From: CAVVDT01 sp963747005
GTDB taxonomy: Bacteria; Pseudomonadota; Alphaproteobacteria; Rhizobiales; Aestuariivirgaceae
Assembly: GCA_963747005.1 (NCBI GenBank)
Contig: CAVVDT010000008.1
Coordinates: forward strand, 558,001 to 622,000
Direction: 5' to 3'
Length of the DNA stretch: 64,000 nucleotides
Shown here: one piece after another, positions 56,702-64,000 of the stretch
Layout: each line of letters opens with the position of its first letter
Numbering within the stretch: position 1 is the first letter of the stretch
Position numbers and translations under genes: made by a program
The notes under the pieces: model-generated
What the model saw: only the letters and a program-made list of their open reading frames with translations
What the model was told of the DNA's origin: nothing
The model's database searches: none

Positions 56702-58243
56702 ATGGACTTTCCGCGCGACTACAATGCCGCCACCGATTTCATCGATCGCCATGTCGCGGCCGGGCGCGGCGATCATCCCGCCTTCATCGATCATGAGCGC
56801 ACCCTCACCTATGGCGGCCTCGCTACCGCCAGCCGCAGGGCGGGCGATATGCTGACCCGCACCCTCGGCCTGAGGCGCGAAGAGCGGGTGGCGCTGTTGC
56901 TGCTCGATACCGTCGATTACCCGGTGGTGTTCTGGGGCGCCATCCGGGCGGGCATCGTGCCGGTGCTGCTCAACACCCTGCTGACGGCCGCCCAGTACCG
57001 CTACATGCTGAACGATTCCCGCGCCCGCGTCCTCATCGTCAGCGCCCATTTGCTGCCGGCGGTGGCGGACATCATCGTGGAGACCGGTATCGAAAAGGTG
57101 GTGGTGGCGGGCGGCGATGCGGGGCCGCATCTGTCCTTATTGGCGCTACTGGATGAGGTGAACGATGACTTCGCCACGGCGCCGACGGTATCCGACGAGG
57201 TGGCCTTCTGGCTCTATTCCTCAGGTTCGACCGGCAATCCCAAGGGCACCATGCACATCCATTCCAGCCTCATGGAAACGGCGCTCACCTACGGCAACCA
57301 GGTGCTCGGCATCCGCCCCGACGACAAGGTGTTCTCGGCGGCAAAGATCTTCTTTGCCTACGGGCTCGGCAACTCCGTCACCTTCCCCATGGCTGTCGGG
57401 GCGACGACGGTGCTGATGGGCGGCCGCCCGACGCCCGATGCGGTCTTCGAGACCATGAAGGCGCACCAGCCCACCTTATTCTTCGGCGTGCCGACGCTTT
57501 ATGCCGCCATCCTCGCCAGCCCGGGGTGCACACCCGAGAACGGCTCCGGCGCTTTGCGGCTGTGCGTATCGGCGGGCGAAGCGCTGCCGGAGGAGGTGGG
57601 CAAGACCTGGAAGGCCCGCTTCGGCGTCGACATCATCGACGGCGTCGGCTCGACCGAGATGCTGCACATCTTCCTGTCCAACGCGCCCGGTGACGTGCGC
57701 TACGGTACGCAAGGAAAGGCGGTGCCCGGCTACACCCTGCTTCTCATCGGCGAGGACGGGGCTGAGGTGGTAGAAGGCGAGATCGGCGAATTGCTGGTGG
57801 ACGGCCGGTCGTCCTCCATCGGCTACTGGAACCAGCGGGCGAAATCGCGCTCGACCTTCGAGGGCCGCTGGACCCGCACCGGCGACAAGTATTTCCGCGA
57901 CACGGAGGGCTACTACCACATCTGCGGGCGCACCGATGACATGTTCAAGGTCTCCGGCATCTGGGTCTCGCCGTTCGAGGTCGAGGCGGCGCTGATCGCC
58001 CATGCCGCGGTGCTGGAAGCGGGCGTCGTGGCGCATGAGGACGAGGACGGCCTCGTCAAGCCGAAAGCCTTCATCATCCTGAAGGAGGGGATTTCGTCCG
58101 AAGGGCTTTACGACGAACTCAAGGAGCACGTGAAGGTCAAGATCGGCAAGTGGAAATACCCGCGCTGGATCGAGTTCGTCGATACCCTCCCCAAGACCGC
58201 CACCGGCAAGATCCAGCGTTTCAAGCTCAGGTCGCCGGAGTGA
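56702..58243 (+). CDS. Benzoate-CoA ligase
   Basis: A 513-residue acyl-adenylate enzyme of the benzoate-CoA ligase family. Features are the AMP-binding loop YSSGSTGNPKGTMH, VGSTEMLHIFLSN, TGDKYFRDTEGYYHICGRTD-type sequence and the catalytic lysine in TATGKIQRFK. It makes benzoyl-CoA from benzoate, ATP and CoA. GGGGAGAGAGGA precedes the ATG. An upstream in-frame extension overlaps the LivF gene and is rejected. Confidence 0.94.
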   Translation: MDFPRDYNAATDFIDRHVAAGRGDHPAFIDHERTLTYGGLATASRRAGDMLTRTLGLRREERVALLLLDTVDYPVVFWGAIRAGIVPVLLNTLLTAAQYRYMLNDSRARVLIVSAHLLPAVADIIVETGIEKVVVAGGDAGPHLSLLALLDEVNDDFATAPTVSDEVAFWLYSSGSTGNPKGTMHIHSSLMETALTYGNQVLGIRPDDKVFSAAKIFFAYGLGNSVTFPMAVGATTVLMGGRPTPDAVFETMKAHQPTLFFGVPTLYAAILASPGCTPENGSGALRLCVSAGEALPEEVGKTWKARFGVDIIDGVGSTEMLHIFLSNAPGDVRYGTQGKAVPGYTLLLIGEDGAEVVEGEIGELLVDGRSSSIGYWNQRAKSRSTFEGRWTRTGDKYFRDTEGYYHICGRTDDMFKVSGIWVSPFEVEAALIAHAAVLEAGVVAHEDEDGLVKPKAFIILKEGISSEGLYDELKEHVKVKIGKWKYPRWIEFVDTLPKTATGKIQRFKLRSPE

Positions 58244-59025
58244 GCGAAAATGGCTTCGACGTTATCGAGGTGGCGGGCAAGCGTCTCGAATGCCGCCGCT
58301 CGGGGGCCGGCGATGGTGGCCTGGGACTGATCCTGCTGCACGAGGGGCTGGGCTCGGTGAGCCAGTGGCGCGATTTCCCTGACCGGCTCGCCGCCGCCTC
58401 GGCCTGTCCGGTCTTCACCTATTCGCGCGCCGGCTACGGCCGTTCATCGCCCGTGCCGTTGCCGCGACCCTTGAGCTACATGCATGACGAGGCGATGCAT
58501 GTGCTGCCGGGGGTGATCGAAGCAGCCGGCTTTCGCCGCATCGTGCTGGTCGGGCATTCCGACGGGGCTTCGATTGCCGCCATCCATGCCGGATCGGTGG
58601 CGGGCGACGATCTGGCCGGGCTGGTGCTGATGGCGCCGCATTTCTTTACCGAGGAGATGGGGCTTCAAAGCATAGCTGTGGCGCGCGAGGCCTATGAGAC
58701 GGGGAACCTTCGTGAGCGGCTGAAGCGCCATCACGGGGACAATGTGGATGTCGCCTTCCGGGGCTGGAACGGCGCCTGGCTCGACCCGGCATTCCGCCAT
58801 TGGGACATCACCGGATTTTTGCCGCGCATCAAGGTGCCGGTGCTGCTGATACAAGGGGCCGGGGATGAATATGGCACGCTTGCCCAGATCGATGCCGGCC
58901 AGCGCCTCATCGCCGCGCCCGTCGAACGACTGGTGCTGGAAAAGTGCGGCCACTCCCCCCAGCGCGACCAGCCCGAGGCGACGCTCGCCGCCATCGCGCG
59001 ATTCGTTCAAGGGGTGAAGACATAA
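58240..59025 (+). CDS. Alpha/beta hydrolase of the benzoate cluster
   Basis: A 261-residue hydrolase with the nucleophile elbow VGHSDGASIA (Ser), an oxyanion segment LLHEGLGSVSQW and the final His in CGHSPQRDQPE. It starts with GTG, overlapping the ligase stop (GTGA). Its place suggests a thioesterase or ring-cleavage-product hydrolase for the box pathway, but the substrate is not shown. Confidence 0.88.
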   Translation: MSENGFDVIEVAGKRLECRRSGAGDGGLGLILLHEGLGSVSQWRDFPDRLAAASACPVFTYSRAGYGRSSPVPLPRPLSYMHDEAMHVLPGVIEAAGFRRIVLVGHSDGASIAAIHAGSVAGDDLAGLVLMAPHFFTEEMGLQSIAVAREAYETGNLRERLKRHHGDNVDVAFRGWNGAWLDPAFRHWDITGFLPRIKVPVLLIQGAGDEYGTLAQIDAGQRLIAAPVERLVLEKCGHSPQRDQPEATLAAIARFVQGVKT

Positions 59026-59474
59026 CCCGCTATTCCACCCTTCCCCTCCCCGCCCGCCGCCATGTGCCGGGCAGCGGCAGTGCGCCAGATCGGGCATCGC
59101 TGGAGAAGGCCGGGGCCGATGCGCAGGCGTTCCGCTATGGTATCGATCTTTTCAACCTCGGATTTTTCTGGGAAGTGCATGAGGTGTGGGAGGCGGTGTG
59201 GCTGGCGGCGGTGCCCAACAGCGGTCGCCGCCAGGGGGTGAGGGCGCTCATCCAGATGGCCAACGCCGCCCTCAAGCGGGACATGAAAAAGCCCAACGCC
59301 TGCCGGCGGCTGGCGGATGAGGCGGTGGCGCTGGCCATCGATGCCGATCTCTCGGGCGAGGGCCTCGACATCGCCGCGCTCGCGTCGCGATTTGCCGAAG
59401 CCGCCCGAAGCGGCGGCGACTTTCCGGCCATCGTCCTTGCGAGCGATCAGCCAAGCAGCGGTTCGAGCAAGTGA
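59022..59474 (+). CDS. DUF309 family protein with a non-standard start
   Basis: About 150 residues with the DUF309 pattern (YGIDLFNLGFFWEVHEVWEA, RQGVRALIQMANAALKRDMK). The family N-terminus (TRYSTLPLPARRHVPG) begins immediately after an ATA codon at 59022 that overlaps the hydrolase stop (ATAA), with GGGG 7 nt upstream. No ATG, GTG or TTG fits the same region. The next in-frame start is GTG at 59064. A single-base change from an ATGA overlap explains this. The 3' end overlaps the convergent boxR by 28 bp. Confidence 0.75.
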   Translation: MTRYSTLPLPARRHVPGSGSAPDRASLEKAGADAQAFRYGIDLFNLGFFWEVHEVWEAVWLAAVPNSGRRQGVRALIQMANAALKRDMKKPNACRRLADEAVALAIDADLSGEGLDIAALASRFAEAARSGGDFPAIVLASDQPSSGSSK

Positions 59475-60229
59475 TAAAGGCGGCGAGCGGCATCGTCCAC
59501 CGTGAGGCCGTGGGTGTCGAGAGTGAACGCCGCCGCGCCATAGGCGGCCTGGCGCTCGGCGAGGAGGCGGCGCAGGTCGTCCATGGCCGCCTCGCGGCCC
59601 GCCATGGGGCGCAGATCGTTCTGGGCGACGACGCGGGCCATGTGGTCTTCCGGGCTGGCCCTGATCCACACGGTGTGAAAATGCCGGCGCACCAGATCAT
59701 AGGCCTCGCCGTCGGCGACGATGCCGCCACTGGTCTCCAGCACCATCCGCCCCGGCCGGGCGATCAGGTTCTCAAGGGCCTCCACCTCCATGCGGCGGAA
59801 GGCTTCAGAGCCGGCCAGCTCCATCAGTTCGCCCGTCTCCATGCCGGCGCGCTCGACGATGGCCTGGGTCAGGCGCACGAAGGCGAGGCCAGTTTGCTGG
59901 CCGAGCCGTTCGCCCAGCGTGGTCTTGCCGGCCCCGCGCAGCCCGATGAGCGCAAAGCCTTTCCTCGCAAGCCCGAAGTGCGCCTCGTCGGGAGGGATCA
60001 GGGCGTGGATGGAAACCTCCAGCGCGGCGCCGATGCGGGCCAGCAGGTTGAGCGAGACGTTGGCGCTACCGGCCTCCAGTTGCGCCAGATAGCGCTCGGA
60101 TATGCCGGTCGCTGCGCCCAGCGCCCGCCGCGTCAGGCCGTGGCGCGCCCTGCCCTGACGCACCAGCGCGCCCACTCCACGGGTGAGGGCCTCAACCGCC
60201 ACCGTTTCGCCGCTTGCCGGTTTCATCAT
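59447..60229 (-). CDS. boxR: BoxR/BzdR-type benzoyl-CoA-responsive repressor
   Basis: A 260-residue regulator. The N-terminal helix-turn-helix (about residues 25-80, LTRRALGAATGISERYLAQL) is followed by a shikimate-kinase-like domain (FALIGLRGAGKTTLGERLG, about 92-110) that in BzdR/BoxR binds benzoyl-CoA. It is divergent from boxC across 85 bp with overlapping promoters, so it probably represses boxCBA and itself until benzoyl-CoA accumulates. Confidence 0.92.
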   Translation of the reverse strand: MMKPASGETVAVEALTRGVGALVRQGRARHGLTRRALGAATGISERYLAQLEAGSANVSLNLLARIGAALEVSIHALIPPDEAHFGLARKGFALIGLRGAGKTTLGERLGQQTGLAFVRLTQAIVERAGMETGELMELAGSEAFRRMEVEALENLIARPGRMVLETSGGIVADGEAYDLVRRHFHTVWIRASPEDHMARVVAQNDLRPMAGREAAMDDLRRLLAERQAAYGAAAFTLDTHGLTVDDAARRLYHLLEPLLG

Positions 60230-60238
60230 TATCCTCGC

Positions 60239-60301
60239 TTGAAATGTCAGTATAATTCACGTATGAGTATATTTGCAATAATTTTATGAATTATAATTCA
60301 T
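60239..60301. promoter_or_regulatory. Divergent boxR/boxC control region with palindromic operator
   Basis: Toward boxC: TTGAAA (60239-60244), 17 bp, TATGAG (60262-60267). Toward boxR: TTGCAA (60273-60278), 18 bp, TATACT (60249-60254). A perfect 16-bp palindrome ATGAATTATAATTCAT covers 60286-60301, and its half TATAATTCA recurs at 60251-60259. Confidence 0.6.
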
Positions 60302-60314
60302 GAAGGCGGGCGAT

Positions 60315-61979
60315 ATGGCTGCGACGAAGACCATCGATTTCCTGACCGATCCGGCGCGCTATCGCCACTGGCGCCTCGAGACCGACGGGGCCATTGCCCG
60401 TCTCATCATGCAGGTGGACGAGGCCGGCGGACTTTTCCCCGGCTATGAACTGAAGCTCAATTCCTACGATCTCGGCGTCGACATCGAACTGGCCGACGCG
60501 GTGCAACGGCTGCGCTTCGAGCATCCGGAAGTGAAGGTCGTCATCATGTGCTCGGGGCGCGACCGGGTGTTCTGTGCCGGCGCCAACATCCGCATGCTGG
60601 CCGGTTCCAGCCACGCCCACAAGGTGAACTTCTGCAAGTTCACCAACGAGACGCGCGGCGCCATCGAGGACGCCAGCGAGTTCTCCGGCCAGACCTACAT
60701 GGCCGCCGTCAACGGCACCGCCGCCGGCGGTGGCTACGAACTGGCGCTGGCCACCGACTGGATCATCCTCACCGACGACGGCTCGGCCTCGGTGTCGCTG
60801 CCCGAGGTGCCGCTGCTGGCGGTGCTGCCGGGCACCGGCGGCCTCACCCGCGTCACCGACAAGAGAAAGGTCAGGCGCGACCGGGCGGACGTCTTCTGCA
60901 CGCTGGAAGAAGGCATGAAGGGGAAAAAGGCACTCGACTGGCGACTGGTGGACGAGATCGTACCGCAGTCGCGCTTTGCCGATGCGGTGACGGCCCGCGC
61001 CAGAACACTCGCCGGGCGCTCCGACCGCCCCGATGCCGGACCCGGTGTCAGGCTCGCGCCGCTCGACCGTCAGTTCACAGGCGATGGCGTTTCCTACGGT
61101 CATGTCTCGGTGGCGATCGACCGTGCTGCCCGGGTGGCCACCATCAACATTGCCGCACCTTCCGACGCCCCGCCCGCCGATGCCGCGGCGGCCATCGCGC
61201 ATGGGGATCGCTTTTGGCCGTTGCAGGCGGCGCGCGAGCTGGATGATGCCATCCTGCATCTGCGCCTCAACGAGGCCGACATGGCGGTTATGGTGTTCAA
61301 GACCCAGGGTAATCCGGCACGAGTTGCCGCCTATGACGATTTCCTGGAAAAGCACGCCGCCGACTGGTTCATCCGCGAGGTGGCACTCTTATGGAAGCGT
61401 GTGCTCAAGCGCATCGACATGACGGCCCGCACCCTGGTGGCGCTGATCGAGCCGGGCTCGGCCTTTGCCGGCCGGCTGGCGGAGATCGCCTTTGCCGCCG
61501 ACCGCGCCTACATGGCCGATGGGCAGTTCGAGGGCGACAACCGGCCCGAGGCCCGTATCGTCTTGACGGGCGCCAATTTCGGTCCCTGCCCCATGGCCAA
61601 CGGCCTGACACGGCTTCAGACCCGTTTCCTTGCCGAGCCGGAAAAGCCCGAAAGCCTGAAGGCTCGCATCGGTGAGGCCATCGATGCCGGCGAGGCGGAG
61701 ACCATCGGCCTCGTCACCTTCGCCCATGACGACATCGACTGGGCCGACGAGGTGCGCATCTTCCTGGAAGAACGCGCCAGCTTCTCCGCCGATGTCCTGA
61801 CCGGGCTCGAGGCGAACCTGCGCTTTGCCGGGCCCGAAACCATGGAAACGAAGATCTTCGGCCGCCTCACGGCCTGGCAGAACTGGATTTTCCAGCGCCC
61901 CAACGCGGTGGGCCCCGAGGGCGCCCTGAAGCGCTACGGCTCCGGCCAGCGCCCCGACTTCAACCCCGAACGTACCTGA
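60315..61979 (+). CDS. boxC: Benzoyl-CoA-dihydrodiol lyase (2,3-epoxybenzoyl-CoA dihydrolase) BoxC
   Basis: A 554-residue enoyl-CoA-hydratase-superfamily enzyme (RVFCAGANIRMLAGSSHAHK, AAVNGTAAGGGYELALATDW). It cleaves 2,3-epoxybenzoyl-CoA to 3,4-dehydroadipyl-CoA semialdehyde and formate. The ATG at 60315 (AAGG upstream) is preferred. An ATG at 60300 lies in the operator palindrome. Confidence 0.96.
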   Translation: MAATKTIDFLTDPARYRHWRLETDGAIARLIMQVDEAGGLFPGYELKLNSYDLGVDIELADAVQRLRFEHPEVKVVIMCSGRDRVFCAGANIRMLAGSSHAHKVNFCKFTNETRGAIEDASEFSGQTYMAAVNGTAAGGGYELALATDWIILTDDGSASVSLPEVPLLAVLPGTGGLTRVTDKRKVRRDRADVFCTLEEGMKGKKALDWRLVDEIVPQSRFADAVTARARTLAGRSDRPDAGPGVRLAPLDRQFTGDGVSYGHVSVAIDRAARVATINIAAPSDAPPADAAAAIAHGDRFWPLQAARELDDAILHLRLNEADMAVMVFKTQGNPARVAAYDDFLEKHAADWFIREVALLWKRVLKRIDMTARTLVALIEPGSAFAGRLAEIAFAADRAYMADGQFEGDNRPEARIVLTGANFGPCPMANGLTRLQTRFLAEPEKPESLKARIGEAIDAGEAETIGLVTFAHDDIDWADEVRIFLEERASFSADVLTGLEANLRFAGPETMETKIFGRLTAWQNWIFQRPNAVGPEGALKRYGSGQRPDFNPERT

Positions 61980-61990
61980 AGGGACCGGCC

Positions 61991-63433
61991 ATGAGCGCGA
62001 TGAACGTCGATTATTCCACCTCCATTCCCAATAACGTCGACCTCACCGACGACCGCCGGGTGCTCAAGGCGCTGGAGCAATGGCATCCGGGCTATCTCGA
62101 CTGGTGGCAGGATATGGGCCCGGAAGGTTTCCAGGAATCGCTGGTCTATCTGCGCACCGCCATCGGCGTAGATCCCAAGGGCTGGGCCAGGTTCGACTAT
62201 GTGAAGATGCCGCAATACCGCTGGGGTATCCTGCTGGCGCCGAAGGAGGAAGGCCGCACCATCCCCTGCGGCGAGCACGCCGGCGAGCCCGCCTGGCAGG
62301 AGGTGCCGGGCGAACACCGCGCGCTTCTGCGCCGTCTCATCGTCATCCAGGGCGATACCGAACCGGCCTCCGTCGAGCAGCAGCGCCATCTCGGGCAGAC
62401 GGCCCCTTCGCTTTATGACATGCGCAACCTCTTCCAGGTGAATGTCGAGGAAGGCCGCCATCTGTGGGCCATGGTCTATCTGCTGCACAAGTATTTCGGC
62501 CGCGACGGGCGCGAGGAGGCCGACGAGCTGCTGCGCCGCCGCTCCGGCGATGCCGATCATCCGCGCATGCTGGGGGCCTTTAACGAGGCGACGCCCGACT
62601 GGCTGTCGTTCTTTATGTTCACCTATTTCACCGACCGTGACGGCAAGATGCAACTGGAGGCGCTGGCCCAGTCGGGGTTCGATCCCCTGTCGCGCACCTG
62701 CCGCTTCATGCTGACGGAAGAAGCCCACCACATGTTCGTGGGCGAGACCGGCGTGGGGCGTGCCATCCAGCGCACCTGCGAGGCCATGAAGGAGGCCGGC
62801 ATCGAGGATCCGAACGACATCGAAGCCGTCAGGGCGCTGGGCGTCATCGACCTGCCCACCATCCAGAAGAAGCTGAACCTGCACTTCTCGCTCACCCTCG
62901 ATCTTTTCGGTTCGGAAATCTCCACCAACGCCGCCAACGCCTTCAACGCCGGCATCAAGGGGCGCTACCGGGAATCAAAGCTGGAGGACGACCACAGGCT
63001 CGTCGGCGCCACCTATCCCGTCCTGCGCCTCGTCGACGGCGAGATCCGCGAATGCCGCGAACCGGCGCTGTCGGCCATCAACATGCGGCTCAGGGACGAT
63101 TATGTGGCCGATGCCAATGGCGGCGTCCAGCGCTGGAACAAGATCATCGAAAAGGCCGGCGTCGACTTCACACTCTCCCTGCCGCATGTGGCCTTCAACC
63201 GCCGCATCGGCGAATTCGCCGCTATCGAGGCCACCCCTGAAGGCAAGCTGCTGAGCGCTGATGAATGGCAGGCGAGAAAGGACGAATGGCTGCCGTCGCT
63301 GGCCGATGGTGAATTCATCGCCAGTTTGATGAAGCCGGAATGGGAAGCGGGCAAATATGCCGGCTGGATCGCCCCGCCGCGTGTCGGCATCGACATGAAG
63401 CCCGGCGAGTTCGAATATGTGAAGATCGCCTGA
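61991..63433 (+). CDS. boxB: Benzoyl-CoA 2,3-epoxidase subunit BoxB
   Basis: A 480-residue class I di-iron oxygenase component with iron-ligand pairs in VNVEEGRHLWAM and TEEAHHMFVGETG (E-x2-H). It inserts one oxygen atom into benzoyl-CoA. It starts 11 nt after boxC. boxA follows 18 nt after it. Confidence 0.96.
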   Translation: MSAMNVDYSTSIPNNVDLTDDRRVLKALEQWHPGYLDWWQDMGPEGFQESLVYLRTAIGVDPKGWARFDYVKMPQYRWGILLAPKEEGRTIPCGEHAGEPAWQEVPGEHRALLRRLIVIQGDTEPASVEQQRHLGQTAPSLYDMRNLFQVNVEEGRHLWAMVYLLHKYFGRDGREEADELLRRRSGDADHPRMLGAFNEATPDWLSFFMFTYFTDRDGKMQLEALAQSGFDPLSRTCRFMLTEEAHHMFVGETGVGRAIQRTCEAMKEAGIEDPNDIEAVRALGVIDLPTIQKKLNLHFSLTLDLFGSEISTNAANAFNAGIKGRYRESKLEDDHRLVGATYPVLRLVDGEIRECREPALSAINMRLRDDYVADANGGVQRWNKIIEKAGVDFTLSLPHVAFNRRIGEFAAIEATPEGKLLSADEWQARKDEWLPSLADGEFIASLMKPEWEAGKYAGWIAPPRVGIDMKPGEFEYVKIA

Positions 63434-63451
63434 CGCATACGGGAAGGACCT

Positions 63452-64000
63452 ATGGGCGCGCTCAAGCAGCACCTGATCGACCCGGAAATCTGCATCCGCT
63501 GCTATACCTGCGAGGAGCAGTGCCCGGTCGATGCCATCACCCACGATGACAACAATGTCGTGGTGGATGCCGCCTTGTGCAATTTCTGCATGGCCTGTAT
63601 TGCGCCCTGCCCCACCGGATCCATCGACAACTGGCGGCGGGTCGAGACGCCCTACAGTCTCGATGAACAACTCACCTGGGAGGAACTGCCCCCTCAAGGC
63701 GAGATCGCCGAGGATGCAGGCGGCAGCGGCATCGAGGCCTTCGACGATGAAGTGGCAAGCCTCATCGCCGAGGCGCATCGGGGCACCGGCGGTGCGCCGG
63801 TGGCGCCCCGTTCGGCCTCCAAACCCTCCATCAACCTCTTCAGCCGCGACAATCCGGCCATCGCCACGGTGCAGGGCAATTACCGCATCACCGCTGAGGG
63901 CGCATCGCGCGATGTGCGCCATATCGTTTTGCATTTCGGTTCGACCGTCCTGCCGGTGCTGGAGGGCCAGTCGCTGGGCATCATCCCGCCGGGCAGCGAT
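63452..64000 (+). CDS. boxA: Benzoyl-CoA epoxidase reductase BoxA, N-terminal part
   Basis: The first 183 residues of BoxA. It begins with two 4Fe-4S sites (CIRCYTCEEQCPVDAI and CNFCMACIAPCP), then a linker and the start of the flavin-reductase domain. It passes electrons from NADPH to BoxB. The gene runs off the right edge. The ATG at 63452 has GGAAGGA upstream. Confidence 0.95.
   Translation, partial: MGALKQHLIDPEICIRCYTCEEQCPVDAITHDDNNVVVDAALCNFCMACIAPCPTGSIDNWRRVETPYSLDEQLTWEELPPQGEIAEDAGGSGIEAFDDEVASLIAEAHRGTGGAPVAPRSASKPSINLFSRDNPAIATVQGNYRITAEGASRDVRHIVLHFGSTVLPVLEGQSLGIIPPGSD

Overview
The window is high-GC DNA of an alphaproteobacterium. Gene order (lnt-corC-ybeY-phoH-miaB-fur; trpS-murJ-glnD-mutS-malic enzyme), a TTAA-N7-TTAA CtrA-type box, a GAAC-N7-GAAC SOS box and a Fur/Mur-type regulator all point to this class. 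The arrangement resembles Rhodospirillales-like lineages, but order or genus cannot be fixed from sequence reading alone. No rRNA, tRNA or CRISPR array was seen.

Layout. (1) 1-22 kb: a chromosomal housekeeping block, mostly on the minus strand. It covers envelope and RNA maturation (lnt, corC, ybeY, phoH, miaB), metal regulation (fur/mur), a fused tsaB-rimI, nfu, trpS, murJ, glnD and mutS, then plus-strand maeB, a hybrid histidine kinase behind a CtrA-like box, infA and a DEAD-box helicase. (2) 22.1-36.9 kb: comM (Mg-chelatase-like ATPase) is cut in two by a 13.3-kb island that entered just before the codons for its Walker A loop. The pieces rejoin exactly across a 5-bp CATCA. The island has a large serine integrase next to its left end, a secreted or anchored nuclease, an apparent replication operon encoding a family-A-polymerase-like palm protein, remnants of a second recombinase module, a methyltransferase with a nuclease-like C-terminus, and a tightly coupled three-gene cassette (small peptide, ATP-grasp ligase, membrane protein) that looks like an undescribed graspetide-type RiPP system. 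A perfect inverted repeat can mask the Shine-Dalgarno of the peptide gene. (3) 37-51.8 kb: more housekeeping genes: gshB, yraN, rsmI, a lipoprotein, hemW, a VOC-RdgB fusion, rph, and the heat-shock set hrcA-grpE and dnaK-dnaJ, with a repeat-rich kilobase at 46.4-47.4 kb that carries an orphan SOS promoter. (4) 51.9-64 kb: an aerobic benzoate module. It has a branched-chain-type ABC importer, benzoate-CoA ligase, a hydrolase, the BoxR regulator and the start of boxCBA, which runs off the right edge.

Working together: the ABC system imports benzoate or a related aromatic acid, the ligase makes benzoyl-CoA, BoxR senses it, BoxAB epoxidises it and BoxC opens the ring. The island probably abolishes ComM function while supplying DNA modification, recombination and a candidate peptide natural product.
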